A stretch of DNA of 64,000 bases from Streptomyces ficellus (GCF_030406405.1 NZ_JAUEPL010000004.1:62001-126000); one strand, 5' to 3'. Shown: positions 16,480-25,398, numbered from the stretch's first letter. Notes: generated by a model from the sequence alone, not told the origin. Numbers and translations are program-made.

Positions 16480-18273
16480 TCAGTCCGCCGACGCACTCCA
16501 TCCGTACGCCTCGATACGGCCGGCGTCCTCGGGCCGGGCCTCGTCGAAGAGCGTCCGGGAGCCGTCCTGGACCCGGATGCCGTCCACGTACACCCCCCGC
16601 CCGACGTAGCGCGGGTCCGTCACGTACCGCCAGCGCAGCCGTACCGGCGTCTCCCGCCACGCCGACAGGTCCGCCTCCAGCCGGTGCCAGAGCCGGCCCG
16701 ACCAGCCCGTCACCGACCCTGCCGGGTGCGGCCGGGCCGGCTGTCCGTGGCGCACGGTCACGAACGGCACCGGCCGCCACGTCGCCCCCGAGTCGCCGGA
16801 CGCCTCCAGGAACAGGCCGTCCGAGCCCGGCTCGGTGTCCCACCACACCGAGCACCGCAGCCGGGGACGTGGTGAGCGGGGCGTCAGCTCGGGCAGGGTC
16901 AGCGTCGCCGCCGTGGCCGAGGCCATGCCGCCGAACCAGGCGGTGCGCCCGTGCGCGGGGCGTACGGCGACGGCGCGCGCCAGCTGGTCGGCGGCGGCCA
17001 CGCGCGGCGCCGAGCCGGAGCGCCAACTGCGTACCGGGTGAACCGAGTTGCCGAGGAGCACCAGGAAGGAGTCGGTCGTCGGGTCGATGACCAGACTGGT
17101 GCCGGTGAAACCGGTGTGACCCGCGGTGCGCGGCGTCGCCATGGCGCCCATGTACCAGTGCTGGTAGAGCTCGAAGCCCAGCCCGTGCTCGTCACCGGGG
17201 AACGCGGTGTTGAAGTCGGTGAACATGAGGTCCACGGACTCCGGCTCCAGAATGCGGGCGCGGCCGTAGACGCCGCCGTTCAGCAGCGTACGGGCGAGGA
17301 CGGCCAGGTCCCAGGCGCAGGAGAAGACGCCGGCGTGGCCCGCGACACCGCCGAAGCCGTACGCGTTCTCGTCGTGGACCTCCCCCCACACCAGGCCCCG
17401 GTCGAGGCCCGACCAGGGCGCCCGGGCGTCCTCGGTGGCGGCGATCTTCGGCTTCCAGGAGGCGGGCGGATTGAAACGAGTGCGGTGCATCCCCAGGGGG
17501 GCGGTGATCTCGCGGTGGAGCAGTACGTCCAAAGAGCGACCGGTGATCTCCTCCAGGATCAGCTGGAGCGCGATCAGATTGAGGTCGGAGTAGAGGTAGC
17601 GGCTGCCGGGCGGGTTCGCCGGGGCCTCCTGCCACAGCAGCCGCAGCTTCCCCTCGCGTGTCGGCTCCTTGTACAGCGGCATCCAGGCGCGCAGACCGGA
17701 GGTGTGCGTGAGCAGCTGACGTACCGTGATGTCCTGCTTGCCGCCGCCCCCGAACTCCGGCAGGTACGCGGTGACCTTGCCCTCGAGCTCCAGTGCCCCG
17801 CGCTCGATCTGCTGCACGGCCAGGACGGACGTGAACAGCTTCGAGACGGACGCCAGGTCGAAGACCGTGTCCTCGGCCATCGCGATCCGCCGCTCGGGCG
17901 GCAACTCCACGCCCGTGTCGGTCTTCTCGTCGTACGCGGCGTAGCGCACCGCGTGCCCGATGGCCCGGTGCAGCGCCACCGTGCCGCCGCGCCCCGCCAG
18001 CAGCACCGCCCCCGCGTACCACGGGTGCTTGGGGGAGGGGCCGAGGAACCGCTCGGCGTCGGCGACCAGCCGGTCCAGCGGCTCGGACAGCAGCCCGGCC
18101 CGCTCGGCGGAACCCCGCCGCAACGTCGGCCGGCCACCCCGCGCCGCACCGCCTGAACCCCCCGCACCCTCCGCGTCCGCCGCCGCGGCGCCCGGAACCG
18201 ACCCGATCACCAGCGCACCTCCCAGGGCCAGCACCCCGCCACCGAGCCGACGACGGCTCATCCCCTCCGTCAT
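16480..18273 (-). CDS. Secreted beta-lactamase-fold serine hydrolase with C-terminal beta-sandwich
   Basis: A 597-residue exported enzyme of the class C beta-lactamase/DD-peptidase fold. A Tat-like signal (SRRRLGGGVLALGGALV) is followed by the hydrolase domain: nucleophile motif SVSK (ASVSKLFTS), YSDLN in place of YxN, and HTG (HTGFTG). The last 150 residues form a separate beta-rich module (LRCSVWWDTEPGSDGLFLEA, YVGRGVYVDGIRV) resembling the immune-inhibitor-A/MAM-like sandwich, perhaps for carbohydrate or wall binding. The substrate is unknown; esterases, D-aminopeptidases and N-acetylglucosaminyl-wall enzymes share the fold. ATG 18273 has GGGAGGG five bases upstream. Confidence 0.88.
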   Translation of the reverse strand: MTEGMSRRRLGGGVLALGGALVIGSVPGAAAADAEGAGGSGGAARGGRPTLRRGSAERAGLLSEPLDRLVADAERFLGPSPKHPWYAGAVLLAGRGGTVALHRAIGHAVRYAAYDEKTDTGVELPPERRIAMAEDTVFDLASVSKLFTSVLAVQQIERGALELEGKVTAYLPEFGGGGKQDITVRQLLTHTSGLRAWMPLYKEPTREGKLRLLWQEAPANPPGSRYLYSDLNLIALQLILEEITGRSLDVLLHREITAPLGMHRTRFNPPASWKPKIAATEDARAPWSGLDRGLVWGEVHDENAYGFGGVAGHAGVFSCAWDLAVLARTLLNGGVYGRARILEPESVDLMFTDFNTAFPGDEHGLGFELYQHWYMGAMATPRTAGHTGFTGTSLVIDPTTDSFLVLLGNSVHPVRSWRSGSAPRVAAADQLARAVAVRPAHGRTAWFGGMASATAATLTLPELTPRSPRPRLRCSVWWDTEPGSDGLFLEASGDSGATWRPVPFVTVRHGQPARPHPAGSVTGWSGRLWHRLEADLSAWRETPVRLRWRYVTDPRYVGRGVYVDGIRVQDGSRTLFDEARPEDAGRIEAYGWSASAD

Positions 18274-18427
18274 GCCCACCCTCCCTGAAGCCCTGAAAGA
18301 ATCCTTCGGGAACGCCCGCACCACGTGAAACTTTCTTACCGCCCCCACGCCCCGTCAAGAACCGCCCGTCTACAAGGAACCTGACGGAACATCAGTAGCC
18401 TTTGTGGCGACGAGCGGAAGGAGACTT

Positions 18428-18810
18428 GTGGGCGAGGCGTTGTTCGTGAGGTTCCAGGAAACCACCCACAGCCCACGCGGAGCTTTCCCGGCATCTTCGC
18501 CCTGGCCAATGGTCTGGCGCGGGAGGGGAAGCTGAGCGAAGAGGAGTACCGGTTCTGGTGGGCCGGCAACGACTGGTACGACGCCCACTTCACCAACCCG
18601 TCATACGTGGACCCCACCGTCTACGATCCACACCTGCATCCCGGCGCCGTGGCATGGTTCAAGGCCACGGCCACGCACCTCGTGGACCGTGCCGCCGGCT
18701 ATCTGGAGCTTCTGACCGCTCACGGAGTGGCGTGCGAGCGAGTGGAGTCCTCCGACCCCGGGCGGATCATCTATGAGGACGACGACCAGGTCGTGGTCGT
18801 GCCGTGGAAC
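18428..18810 (+). pseudogene. Frameshifted copy of a conserved Streptomyces hypothetical gene
   Basis: From GTG 18428 (AAGGAG just upstream) the frame reads VGEALFVRFQETTHSPRGAF and then stops after 35 codons. Continuing from the T-run at 18484-18486 in the next frame gives PGIFALANGLAREGKLSEEE, DWYDAHFTNPSYVDPTVYD and GRIIYEDDDQVVVVPW, which is the rest of a Streptomyces hypothetical family of about 125 residues. Adding one T to the TTT run would restore one continuous frame, so a single-base deletion (or a sequencing error) broke it. The C-terminus then runs without a stop into the antiporter relic, so the true end is also lost. The function of the family is unknown. Confidence 0.7.
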
Positions 18811-19255
18811 CTGGGCGCCGGTGGCCGCCGTACTCGTCCTGGCCATCGGCTGGGGGCGGGAGCTGCCCGGCCCGGTCGTCGCCGTCGTGGGGCTCTGCCT
18901 GATCGGATCCGTCCTGTCCGCCGTGCACCACGCCGAGGTCGTCGCGCACCGCGTCGGTGAACCGCTCGGCGCAGGCCGTCCGCGCCGCCCGCCGGGAGCG
19001 CGTACAGACCAGCCTCCCCTGGCGTACGGCTCCGCCATCGCCAGCATCGGCCTGACCATCCCGGCGATCGCGCTCGCCTCCGTCTGGCTGCCCGGGCCGC
19101 TGGTGCTGGGTCTCGGCCCGCTGCACCTGGTGCTGCTCACGCTCACCGCCGTGGTGAGCGCCCTGACCGTGGTGCCCGGACGAGCCACACTCCTCCAGGG
19201 CGGCGTTCACCTGTCCCTCTTCGCCGCCTTCGTGTTCCTGTCCTTCAGCCCCTGA
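18811..19255 (+). pseudogene. Relic of a ChaA-type calcium/proton antiporter
   Basis: Two ends of a cation/proton antiporter are joined with the middle missing. The first part reads VAAVLVLAIGWGRELPGPVV and SAVHHAEVVAHRVGEP, the N-terminal region of ChaA-like proteins; the last part reads LAYGSAIASIGLTIPAIALA and VVPGRATLLQGGVHLSLFAA, their C-terminus. About 250 residues between are gone. Around the junction the sequence in frame +1 (from 18969) reads AQAVRAARRERVQTSL, the part that normally precedes LAYGS, so a further lost base in the C-run at 19016-19019 is implied. The start region is missing too, fused to the preceding relic. Not functional. Confidence 0.75.
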
Positions 19256-19360
19256 CCCGCACGGCCCTCGTCGCGGGGCCGGCGAGGACGCCCGCATGCC
19301 GTCCCCGGCCCCGGGTAACCGGACGTGTACGCGTAAGCCGCTACCGTCAGGGGAGTTGTG

Positions 19361-19930
19361 ATGCCACGGACCGCCGGGCGAGACAGGACGCCGAAGGCCA
19401 CCGACGAAGCTCCGCAGACGCGCGGGGGGCCGCGGCTGAGCCGGCCCGCACGGCTGGTGGCGGTGGTGCTGGCCTTCGCCGCGATGGTGGCCTTCGCCGC
19501 CCTGCTGGCCCGTCTGACGCTGGAACCCTCCGCCGTGTCGGAGCCGCTCACCCACAGCAATCTGCGGCCCGGTGACTCCATTCGCGACTATCTCGGCAAG
19601 CCCGCTTTCCGTGACACCGTCAAGCAACTGGGCGGCAACATCGTCCTCGGCATACCCTTCGGGCTGCTGCTGCCCGTGCTGTTCCCGCGCGCCCGCGGCA
19701 CGGCACGGGTCGTGGTCCTCACGGCGGTGGTGATGCTGCTCGTCGAGCTGGTCCAGGGGGCCCTGGTGACGGGCCGCGCCTTCGACATCGACGACGTGCT
19801 CCTCAACAGCACCGGCGCCCTGCTCGGTTACCTGCTGCTCGGCCGGCGGCTGGGCCGCTACGTCCACCCCCGCCGCCGCCACTGGTGGCACCGCTTCACC
19901 CGCCCGCGCGACCTGAACCCGAACGGCTGA
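19361..19930 (+). CDS. VanZ family membrane protein
   Basis: A 189-residue membrane protein with a VanZ core: helix near 30-52, a loop with LRPGDSIRDYLGKPAFRD, then NIVLGIPFGLLLPVLFP, LTAVVMLLVELVQ, GRAFDIDDVLLNSTGALLGY. VanZ proteins confer low-level teicoplanin resistance in enterococci; the role in Streptomyces is usually unknown. ATG 19361 is preferred to GTG 19358 for its spacing from GGGAG. The C-terminus is basic (PRRRHWWHRFTRPRD). A shared terminator follows. Confidence 0.88.
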   Translation: MPRTAGRDRTPKATDEAPQTRGGPRLSRPARLVAVVLAFAAMVAFAALLARLTLEPSAVSEPLTHSNLRPGDSIRDYLGKPAFRDTVKQLGGNIVLGIPFGLLLPVLFPRARGTARVVVLTAVVMLLVELVQGALVTGRAFDIDDVLLNSTGALLGYLLLGRRLGRYVHPRRRHWWHRFTRPRDLNPNG

Positions 19931-19942
19931 GCCCCACCGAAG

Positions 19943-19970
19943 GGCTGAGCCCCCACCAGGGGGCTCAGCC
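19943..19970. terminator. Bidirectional terminator between VanZ and the GCS2 ligase
   Basis: A perfect 12-bp stem (19943-19954 with 19959-19970) and a 4-base loop ACCA. It lies between convergent genes and includes the stop codon of the minus-strand ligase gene (19965-19967). Confidence 0.85.
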
Positions 19971-21056
19971 GCGCGTGCGCCGCACGCACTCGGCGACCAC
20001 CTCGCGCAGACTGCCCGTAGTCCGCAGCAACTCCCGCTGGATGCGGGCGCCGTTGCCCGTCTTGAGCAGGGCGGCCAGCGACTCCTGGGCCGCCACCACG
20101 TCGCCGCTGTCCTCCAGGGCGTCCCGCACATGGTCGAACAGGGCCCGCACCACGGCCTCGGCCGGTGCGGGACGCATGGTGACCGGGTGGACGAGGTGGT
20201 CCTCCAGGCCCGACCGCGCGGCCCGCCACGCCGCCAGCCGCAGCAGCGCGACTCCGTGCCGCGTGGGCGGCACACCCTCACGCCACTCGCGCGCCGCCGT
20301 CTCCACCAGGGCGCGGATCAGCGTGGCCAGCAGCACCGTCGTGGAGGGGTCCAGGCAGACGTCGGCCACCCGGATCTCGACGGTGGGGTACGAGTGGGAG
20401 AGGCGGGCGTCGAAGTAGACCATCCCCTCGTCGCGCAGCACACCGCTCGCCACCATGTCGTTGACCTGTTCGTGGTAGCGGTCGGCGGACCCGAAGACCT
20501 CCACGGGACCCGCCGAGGGCCAGCGGCCCCAGACCCGGTTGCGATAACTGTGGTAGCCGCTGTCCTCCCCCTGCCAGAACGGCGAGTTGGTGCTCATGGC
20601 CAGCAGCACGGGGAGCCAGGGGCGGATACGGTCGAGGACCGCCACGCCCTCCTCGTCCGACTCCACCGACACATGGACGTGGCAGCCACAGGTCAGCTGC
20701 TCCTGGGCCGTCAGCCCGAAGTGCTCCTTCAGCCACTGGTGGCGCTCGCCCGTGCCGATGGACGGATTCACCGGCAGCGGTGAGGTCGCCAGCGCGGCGA
20801 CCGACGCGTCCAGCCGTTCGGCGTGCCGCGCCGCCTCCGCCCGCCAGCGCCGGATCTCGTCCGCCAGGTCGCCCATGGCGGTCTGCGGGCGGGTCGCGAA
20901 CTCCAGCTGCTGGCGCTGCAGTTCGCTTTCGAAGACCTCCTCGTTGCCCGAAGGGTCCAGCGAGGCAGCCGCAAGGACCGCCGCCGAGAGCGCCCTCGGC
21001 TCACCGGTCCTGGCGTCCACCAGAAGGAGCTCCTCCTCGACACCCACACTGCGCAC
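19965..21056 (-). CDS. Carboxylate-amine ligase, glutamate-cysteine ligase type 2 (YbdK family)
   Basis: A 363-residue ATP-dependent ligase of the GCS2/YbdK family. Signatures are the start RSVGVEEELLLVDARTGEPR, LTCGCHVHVSVES, NSPFWQGEDSGYHSYRNRVW and RLSHSYPTVEIRVADV. Family members join a carboxylate and an amine, classically glutamate and cysteine with weak activity. Streptomyces make mycothiol, not glutathione, so the true substrate is open. GTG 21056 has AAAGGCGG eight bases upstream. It stands alone. Confidence 0.9.
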   Translation of the reverse strand: MRSVGVEEELLLVDARTGEPRALSAAVLAAASLDPSGNEEVFESELQRQQLEFATRPQTAMGDLADEIRRWRAEAARHAERLDASVAALATSPLPVNPSIGTGERHQWLKEHFGLTAQEQLTCGCHVHVSVESDEEGVAVLDRIRPWLPVLLAMSTNSPFWQGEDSGYHSYRNRVWGRWPSAGPVEVFGSADRYHEQVNDMVASGVLRDEGMVYFDARLSHSYPTVEIRVADVCLDPSTTVLLATLIRALVETAAREWREGVPPTRHGVALLRLAAWRAARSGLEDHLVHPVTMRPAPAEAVVRALFDHVRDALEDSGDVVAAQESLAALLKTGNGARIQRELLRTTGSLREVVAECVRRTRG

Positions 21057-21289
21057 GTCGACAACCGCCTTTCTTCACGCCCGGCCGGACATCGGCCGCA
21101 CGGGAGCCCTCGAAGGCTCCGGGGATGCCGGTCGCATGCCCCCGATCCGGTGACTCACGCCTCGGCGGCCCGCGCGTGCGGCCGGCGCGTCCGACCGGCG
21201 CGAACCCGGGGGAGTGCCACCGCCGCAGTACGGGGCATACGCCCAGGAGCAAGATCAGTTCCGGTGCCACCAGAAGGGAAACCCCGCAG

Positions 21290-22015
21290 ATGGCGATACC
21301 CGGCCGCAAGCCGCGCCCCGCCCCTCGCACCCGCCCCGGCGACCGCCGCCGCGCCTTCAGCCTGCGCGACCTCGCGCTGGGCTTCGGGCTGGTGGCCATC
21401 GTCCTGTGCGGTACGGGAGTGACGGCCCGGGCCGCGGTCGGCGACGCCTCCGACGTGCCCGCCGCCGCGCTGGCCCTGGCGGGCGCCCTGATCGTGGCGG
21501 CGGCCCTGGCCCACGCCGGCCGCCGGCGCGCCGGGCGGGCCGACCGCGTCGCCGATCCGGAGCGGGAACCGGCGCTCGTGGTGGACCCCGCCGGGGCGGC
21601 CGCGTGCCAGGACTACGCGGCCATGGATCCGGACACCTTCGAGCACTCCGTCGCGGCGCTGTGCGTCCGGGACGGCTGCCTGGGCGTCGAGGTCGTCGGC
21701 GGCGCGGGCGACCTGGGCGCGGACGTCGTGGCCACCGCCCCGGACGGGCGGCGGGTCGTCATCCAGTGCAAGGCGTACGGTCCCGACCACAAGGTCGGCT
21801 CCCAGGACGTGCAGCGCTTCGGCGGCACCTGCTTCGCCGTGCACGACGCCCAGGTCGCCGCCGTGGTGACCGCCAGCGAATTCACCGAACCGGCTGCCGA
21901 GTACGCCGCCCAGTGCGGCATCCTCTGCGTCGACCGCTCGGCGCTCGACGCCTGGACGCAAGGAACGGGCCCGGCCCCCTGGCTCCACGCCCCCCTCCCC
22001 ACCGAACCCCACTGA
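21290..22015 (+). CDS. Membrane-anchored Mrr-like restriction endonuclease domain protein
   Basis: A 241-residue protein: a basic N-terminus (KPRPAPRTRPGDRRR), two membrane helices near 30-50 and 55-76, and a C-terminal PD-(D/E)xK nuclease domain of the Mrr type. Active-site residues are Asp145 (GDLGADVV) and Gln159-Cys-Lys161 (VIQCKAY), with Glu118 (FEHSVAALC) also conserved. Mrr domains cleave DNA, often modified DNA. No methylase or other restriction gene is near. Anchoring a nuclease at the membrane is unusual but recurs in actinobacteria. Confidence 0.85.
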   Translation: MAIPGRKPRPAPRTRPGDRRRAFSLRDLALGFGLVAIVLCGTGVTARAAVGDASDVPAAALALAGALIVAAALAHAGRRRAGRADRVADPEREPALVVDPAGAAACQDYAAMDPDTFEHSVAALCVRDGCLGVEVVGGAGDLGADVVATAPDGRRVVIQCKAYGPDHKVGSQDVQRFGGTCFAVHDAQVAAVVTASEFTEPAAEYAAQCGILCVDRSALDAWTQGTGPAPWLHAPLPTEPH

Positions 22016-22033
22016 CCCCCGCCCTGCCGCCCC

Positions 22034-22834
22034 TCACCCGCGCCAGAACCCCCGGTCCCGCCCAGCCAGCCACCCCCGAGGCCCGGCGGAGCGCAGGACG
22101 ACGTCCAGGGCACGGTCCGGGTCGGCGGCGTAACAGTTGCTGAACCAGGCCATGTTGGCCTCCACCACGGCCCACCCCTCCGGTGCTCCGGCCTCGGGGG
22201 CCGTCAGCAGTCCCACGTCCACCACGACCGCGCTGGGCAGCGTGTCGCCGCACGCGCCGAGGAGGTCCGCCGCGAAGTCCAAGGCCGCGTCCCGGTGGCG
22301 GTGACCGTCGAGCGGTACCGCGTCGAGCCGGCCGAAGGCCGCGTACTGCGACCCCGTAAGGACCCGGCCGTCCAGCACGAACAGCCGGAACTCCGCCTCC
22401 CACGTCACCACGTCGCTGACCAGCACCGGCGTGTCCGACGGCAGGTCCGGGTCTCCGGGCAGCCGGCCCCCGTCGGCGTACACGGCGGCCGGAAAGCTCT
22501 TGTCGCTGGGCGGCTTGACGAAAGCCGGCCGGGTCAGCCGACGCGCGTCACCCAGCGTGACCTCGGCGACGCGCCGGCGCGTGTACGCGAACGGAAGCGT
22601 GGCGAGCCAGCCGTCGGCCGGTTCCAGCAGCGCGACCGCGAGGTCGTCCACGACCCCGGCCGCGAACAGGGGGCCACCGTAGTAGTGGCACTCCCGCCCC
22701 GCCGGCACCGCGGCCGCGCTGCCGTGGGCGGGAAGCACCTCGACCCGCATGCCCCGGCGCTCCGCCGCAGCGGCGAGCAACTCGCCCGTCGTGGTGTACT
22801 GCGGCGCCAGGGCCAGCATTCCGTGCGTGTTCAT
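22034..22834 (-). CDS. ATP-grasp domain protein
   Basis: A 266-residue protein of the ATP-grasp type found in Streptomyces hypothetical proteins. Recognisable parts are PAFVKPPSDKSFPAAVY (nucleotide-binding lysines), SDVVTWEAEFRLFVLDGRVL and the late metal-binding WAVVEANMAWFSNCYAAD. ATP-grasp enzymes form amide or thioester bonds through acyl phosphates; the substrate is unknown. Only 18 bp separate it from the convergent Mrr-like gene. ATG 22834 is chosen; MLALAPQ, five codons on, is an alternative start. Confidence 0.8.
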   Translation of the reverse strand: MNTHGMLALAPQYTTTGELLAAAAERRGMRVEVLPAHGSAAAVPAGRECHYYGGPLFAAGVVDDLAVALLEPADGWLATLPFAYTRRRVAEVTLGDARRLTRPAFVKPPSDKSFPAAVYADGGRLPGDPDLPSDTPVLVSDVVTWEAEFRLFVLDGRVLTGSQYAAFGRLDAVPLDGHRHRDAALDFAADLLGACGDTLPSAVVVDVGLLTAPEAGAPEGWAVVEANMAWFSNCYAADPDRALDVVLRSAGPRGWLAGRDRGFWRG

Positions 22835-22884
22835 GAGCCCGGACGATGCCGGTCGTAGCAGGGCACTGTCCACGCGTTTTCGCG

Positions 22885-24174
22885 TTACGGCGCGGGGCGC
22901 AGGTCCACGATGCGCTTGAGCTTGCCGACCGACCGCTCCAGTGTCTCGGGGTCGACCACCTCGACGGCCACCGATACCCCGATGCCGTCCTTCACGGCCG
23001 CCGCCACCGCGCGCGCCGCCTCTGCGCGTACCTCGCCGGTCGCGTCCGGCCGCGCCTCGGCGCGCACGGTCAGGGCGTCCAGCCGGCCCTCGCGGGTGAG
23101 CCGGAGCTGGAAGTGCGGGGCGAGTCCCGGCGTACGGAGCACGATCTCCTCGATCTGCGTGGGGAAGAGGTTCACACCCCGCAGGATCACCATGTCGTCG
23201 CTGCGCCCCGTGACCTTCTCCATCCGCCGGAAGGTCCGCGCCGTCCCGGGCAGCAGCCGCGTCAGGTCCCGCGTGCGGTACCGGATCACCGGCATCGCCT
23301 CCTTGGTGAGCGAGGTGAACACCAGCTCGCCGCGCTCCCCGTCCGGCAGCACCTCGCCCGTGAACGGATCCACGACCTCCGGATAGAAGTGGTCCTCCCA
23401 GACGTGCAGGCCGCCCTTGGCTTCCACGCACTCCTGCGCGACGCCCGGGCCCATGACCTCCGACAGCCCGTATATGTCCACCGCGTCGATGGCGAACCGT
23501 TCCTCGATCTCCCGCCGCATCTCCTCCGTCCACGGCTCCGCGCCGAAGATGCCCACCTTCAGCGAGGTCGACCGGGGATCGACACCCTGCCGCTCGAACT
23601 CGTCGAGCAGCGTCAGCATGTACGACGGCGTCACCATGATGATGTCGGGCCGGAAGTCCTGGATCAGCTGGACCTGACGCGCCGTCATGCCACCGGACGC
23701 CGGCACGACCGTGCACCCCAGCCGCTCGGCCCCGTAATGCGCCCCGAGTCCGCCGGTGAACAGCCCGTACCCGTACGCCACATGCACGGTGTGGCCGGGA
23801 CGCCCGCCCGCCGCGCGGATCGACCGTGCCACCACGTCCGCCCAGGTGTCCAGGTCACGGTCGGTGTACCCGACGACGGTGGGCCGTCCGGTCGTCCCGC
23901 TCGACGCGTGGACCCGCCGTACCCGCGACTGCTCGACCGCGAACATCCCGAACGGGTAGTTGTCGCGCAGATCGGCCTTGGTGGTGAACGGAAAGCGGGC
24001 GAGATCGGCGAGCGTACGGCAGTCCTCGGGGCGCAGCCCCGCCGTGTCGAACGCCTGCCGGTAGAACGCCACGTTCTCGTACGCGTGGTGCAAGGTGGCC
24101 CGCAGGCGTTCGAGCTGCAACGCCCCGAGCTCCTCACGGCCGAGCCGCTCCCCGGCGCCGAGCACATCCGTCAT
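22885..24174 (-). CDS. paaK: Phenylacetate-CoA ligase
   Basis: A 429-residue adenylate-forming enzyme activating phenylacetate (or a related aryl acid) to its CoA thioester, the entry step of aerobic phenylacetate breakdown. Motifs are the P-loop ASSGTTGRPTVVGYTD, GIFGAEPWTEEMR, DIYGLSEVMGPGVAQEC and the C-terminal GRSDDMVILRGVNLFPTQIE; length matches PaaK (about 430). The rest of the paa pathway (paaABCDE) is absent from the window. A palindromic operator lies 43 bp upstream of the start. Confidence 0.93.
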   Translation of the reverse strand: MTDVLGAGERLGREELGALQLERLRATLHHAYENVAFYRQAFDTAGLRPEDCRTLADLARFPFTTKADLRDNYPFGMFAVEQSRVRRVHASSGTTGRPTVVGYTDRDLDTWADVVARSIRAAGGRPGHTVHVAYGYGLFTGGLGAHYGAERLGCTVVPASGGMTARQVQLIQDFRPDIIMVTPSYMLTLLDEFERQGVDPRSTSLKVGIFGAEPWTEEMRREIEERFAIDAVDIYGLSEVMGPGVAQECVEAKGGLHVWEDHFYPEVVDPFTGEVLPDGERGELVFTSLTKEAMPVIRYRTRDLTRLLPGTARTFRRMEKVTGRSDDMVILRGVNLFPTQIEEIVLRTPGLAPHFQLRLTREGRLDALTVRAEARPDATGEVRAEAARAVAAAVKDGIGVSVAVEVVDPETLERSVGKLKRIVDLRPAP

Positions 24175-24216
24175 CCGCCGCTCTCCCGTCCGTCCTCAAC
24201 ACGCCCCAAACCGGGC

Positions 24217-24232
24217 GACCGATCATTCGGTC
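24217..24232. promoter_or_regulatory. Palindromic operator upstream of paaK
   Basis: GACCGATCATTCGGTC: 6-bp arms GACCGA/TCGGTC around TCAT, between divergent paaK and the hydrolase. It resembles TetR-type sites of the ACCGA-N4-TCGGT form found before aryl- and acyl-CoA genes. No TetR gene is in the window. Confidence 0.6.
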
Positions 24233-24336
24233 GAGATCTTCGGGATCAGCTAAGTCAACTCGCCCGCCCGATGGCAAGGGGCCGGACGCCACTTTCTCCC
24301 TTGCCGGGACCAGCGGCCGCTGTGAGGATCGCGGCC

Positions 24337-25044
24337 ATGCCGACGTTCAGCGCATGCGACGGGACCCAACTCGCCTACCACGTACGCGGAGAGGGCACCC
24401 CACTCCTCTGCCTGCCCGGCGGCCCCCTGCGTGCCTCCGCCTACCTCGGCGCCCTGGGCGGCCTGACGGCGCACCGCCGCCTGATCCTGCTGGACCCGCG
24501 CGGCACCGGCGACTCCCGGGAGCCGGCCGACCCGGCCACGTACCGCTGCGACCGGCAGATCGCCGACGTCGAGGCCCTGCGCGAGCACCTCGGCCTGGCG
24601 CGGATCGACCTCCTCGGCCACTCCGCGGGCGCCACCCTCGCCGTCCTCTACGCCGCCGCGCACCCCCAGCGCCTCGCCGGCCTCGTCCTCGTCACCGGCG
24701 GCACCCGCGCCGTCGGCATCAAGGCGACCGACCCGGACGGGCGCGACGCGCAGGCGCACGCCGCGAGCGACGGGGCCCCGGCGCGCCTCTACTACGCGAA
24801 CGGCGCCCTCGGCGACCCCGACGCCACGCGTACCGCCCTCGCCACGGTCACCGCACCCGTGCTCGTCCTCGCGGGCGAGTACGACGGCGGCCCCACGCCC
24901 GCCCGCGCCGCCGAGCTGGCCGCGCTCTTCCCCCACGGGCGGCCGGCCGTGCAACCCGGCGCGGCGCACTATCCGTGGCGGGACGACCCGGGCGCCTTCA
25001 CCCGCACCGTCGCCGCGTTCCTCAACGCCCCGGTACGCGACTGA
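24337..25044 (+). CDS. Alpha/beta hydrolase with a short cap region
   Basis: A 235-residue hydrolase close to the proline-iminopeptidase-like Streptomyces family. The catalytic triad is Ser96 (GHSAGA), Asp183 (GEYDGG) and His211 (GAAHYPW); the oxyanion region is LPGGPLR. Between residues about 126 and 158 the cap is only some 30 residues, where I would expect 70-80 from relatives, so an in-frame loss of part of the cap is likely. The substrate is unknown. ATG 24337 has no strong ribosome site; GTG 24322 is an in-frame alternative. Confidence 0.82.
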   Translation: MPTFSACDGTQLAYHVRGEGTPLLCLPGGPLRASAYLGALGGLTAHRRLILLDPRGTGDSREPADPATYRCDRQIADVEALREHLGLARIDLLGHSAGATLAVLYAAAHPQRLAGLVLVTGGTRAVGIKATDPDGRDAQAHAASDGAPARLYYANGALGDPDATRTALATVTAPVLVLAGEYDGGPTPARAAELAALFPHGRPAVQPGAAHYPWRDDPGAFTRTVAAFLNAPVRD

Positions 25045-25398
25045 TCGCGCCGACCCGCGCGCCGCACCCCGCCCCCCGGCGCCCCGCACCGGCGGCCTCC
25101 CGCAGCGCAGGACGCCGGCAGACGGCGTCCGGCGGCGGAACAAGCCCCGCGACGCCCCGCAGACGGCGGCGGTCGGGATGGGGCCGTTCAGGCCGGCCCC
25201 CCAGGGGCTCCCCCTCAGGAGACCCGAGGGGGTCCTCCGGGCGCGGTTCCGAGGAGCCGAGCCCTCAGGATTCCCATCCACCGGCAGCAGCCACCGGCGC
25301 GGACCACCGCCCGCATCCGCAGCGCCCGGCGCGCCCTGTCCGCGACCGGCCCCGATGGCTAGTCTGAGCGCGGACGACGAACCGGGAGGAGCAGGCAC
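25045..25398. other. Non-coding stretch before the DUF397 gene
   Basis: No convincing gene on either strand. A 7-bp hairpin CCCCCTC/GAGGGGG (25210-25216 with 25226-25232) may terminate transcription. The last 40 bp should contain the DUF397 promoter and its GGGAGGAG ribosome site. Confidence 0.5.

Noticed and set aside
18773..19255. An intact 160-residue membrane protein
   Set aside because: It is stitched from two ends of an antiporter with out-of-frame sequence between (GAGRPRRPPGARTDQPP), so it is treated as a relic.
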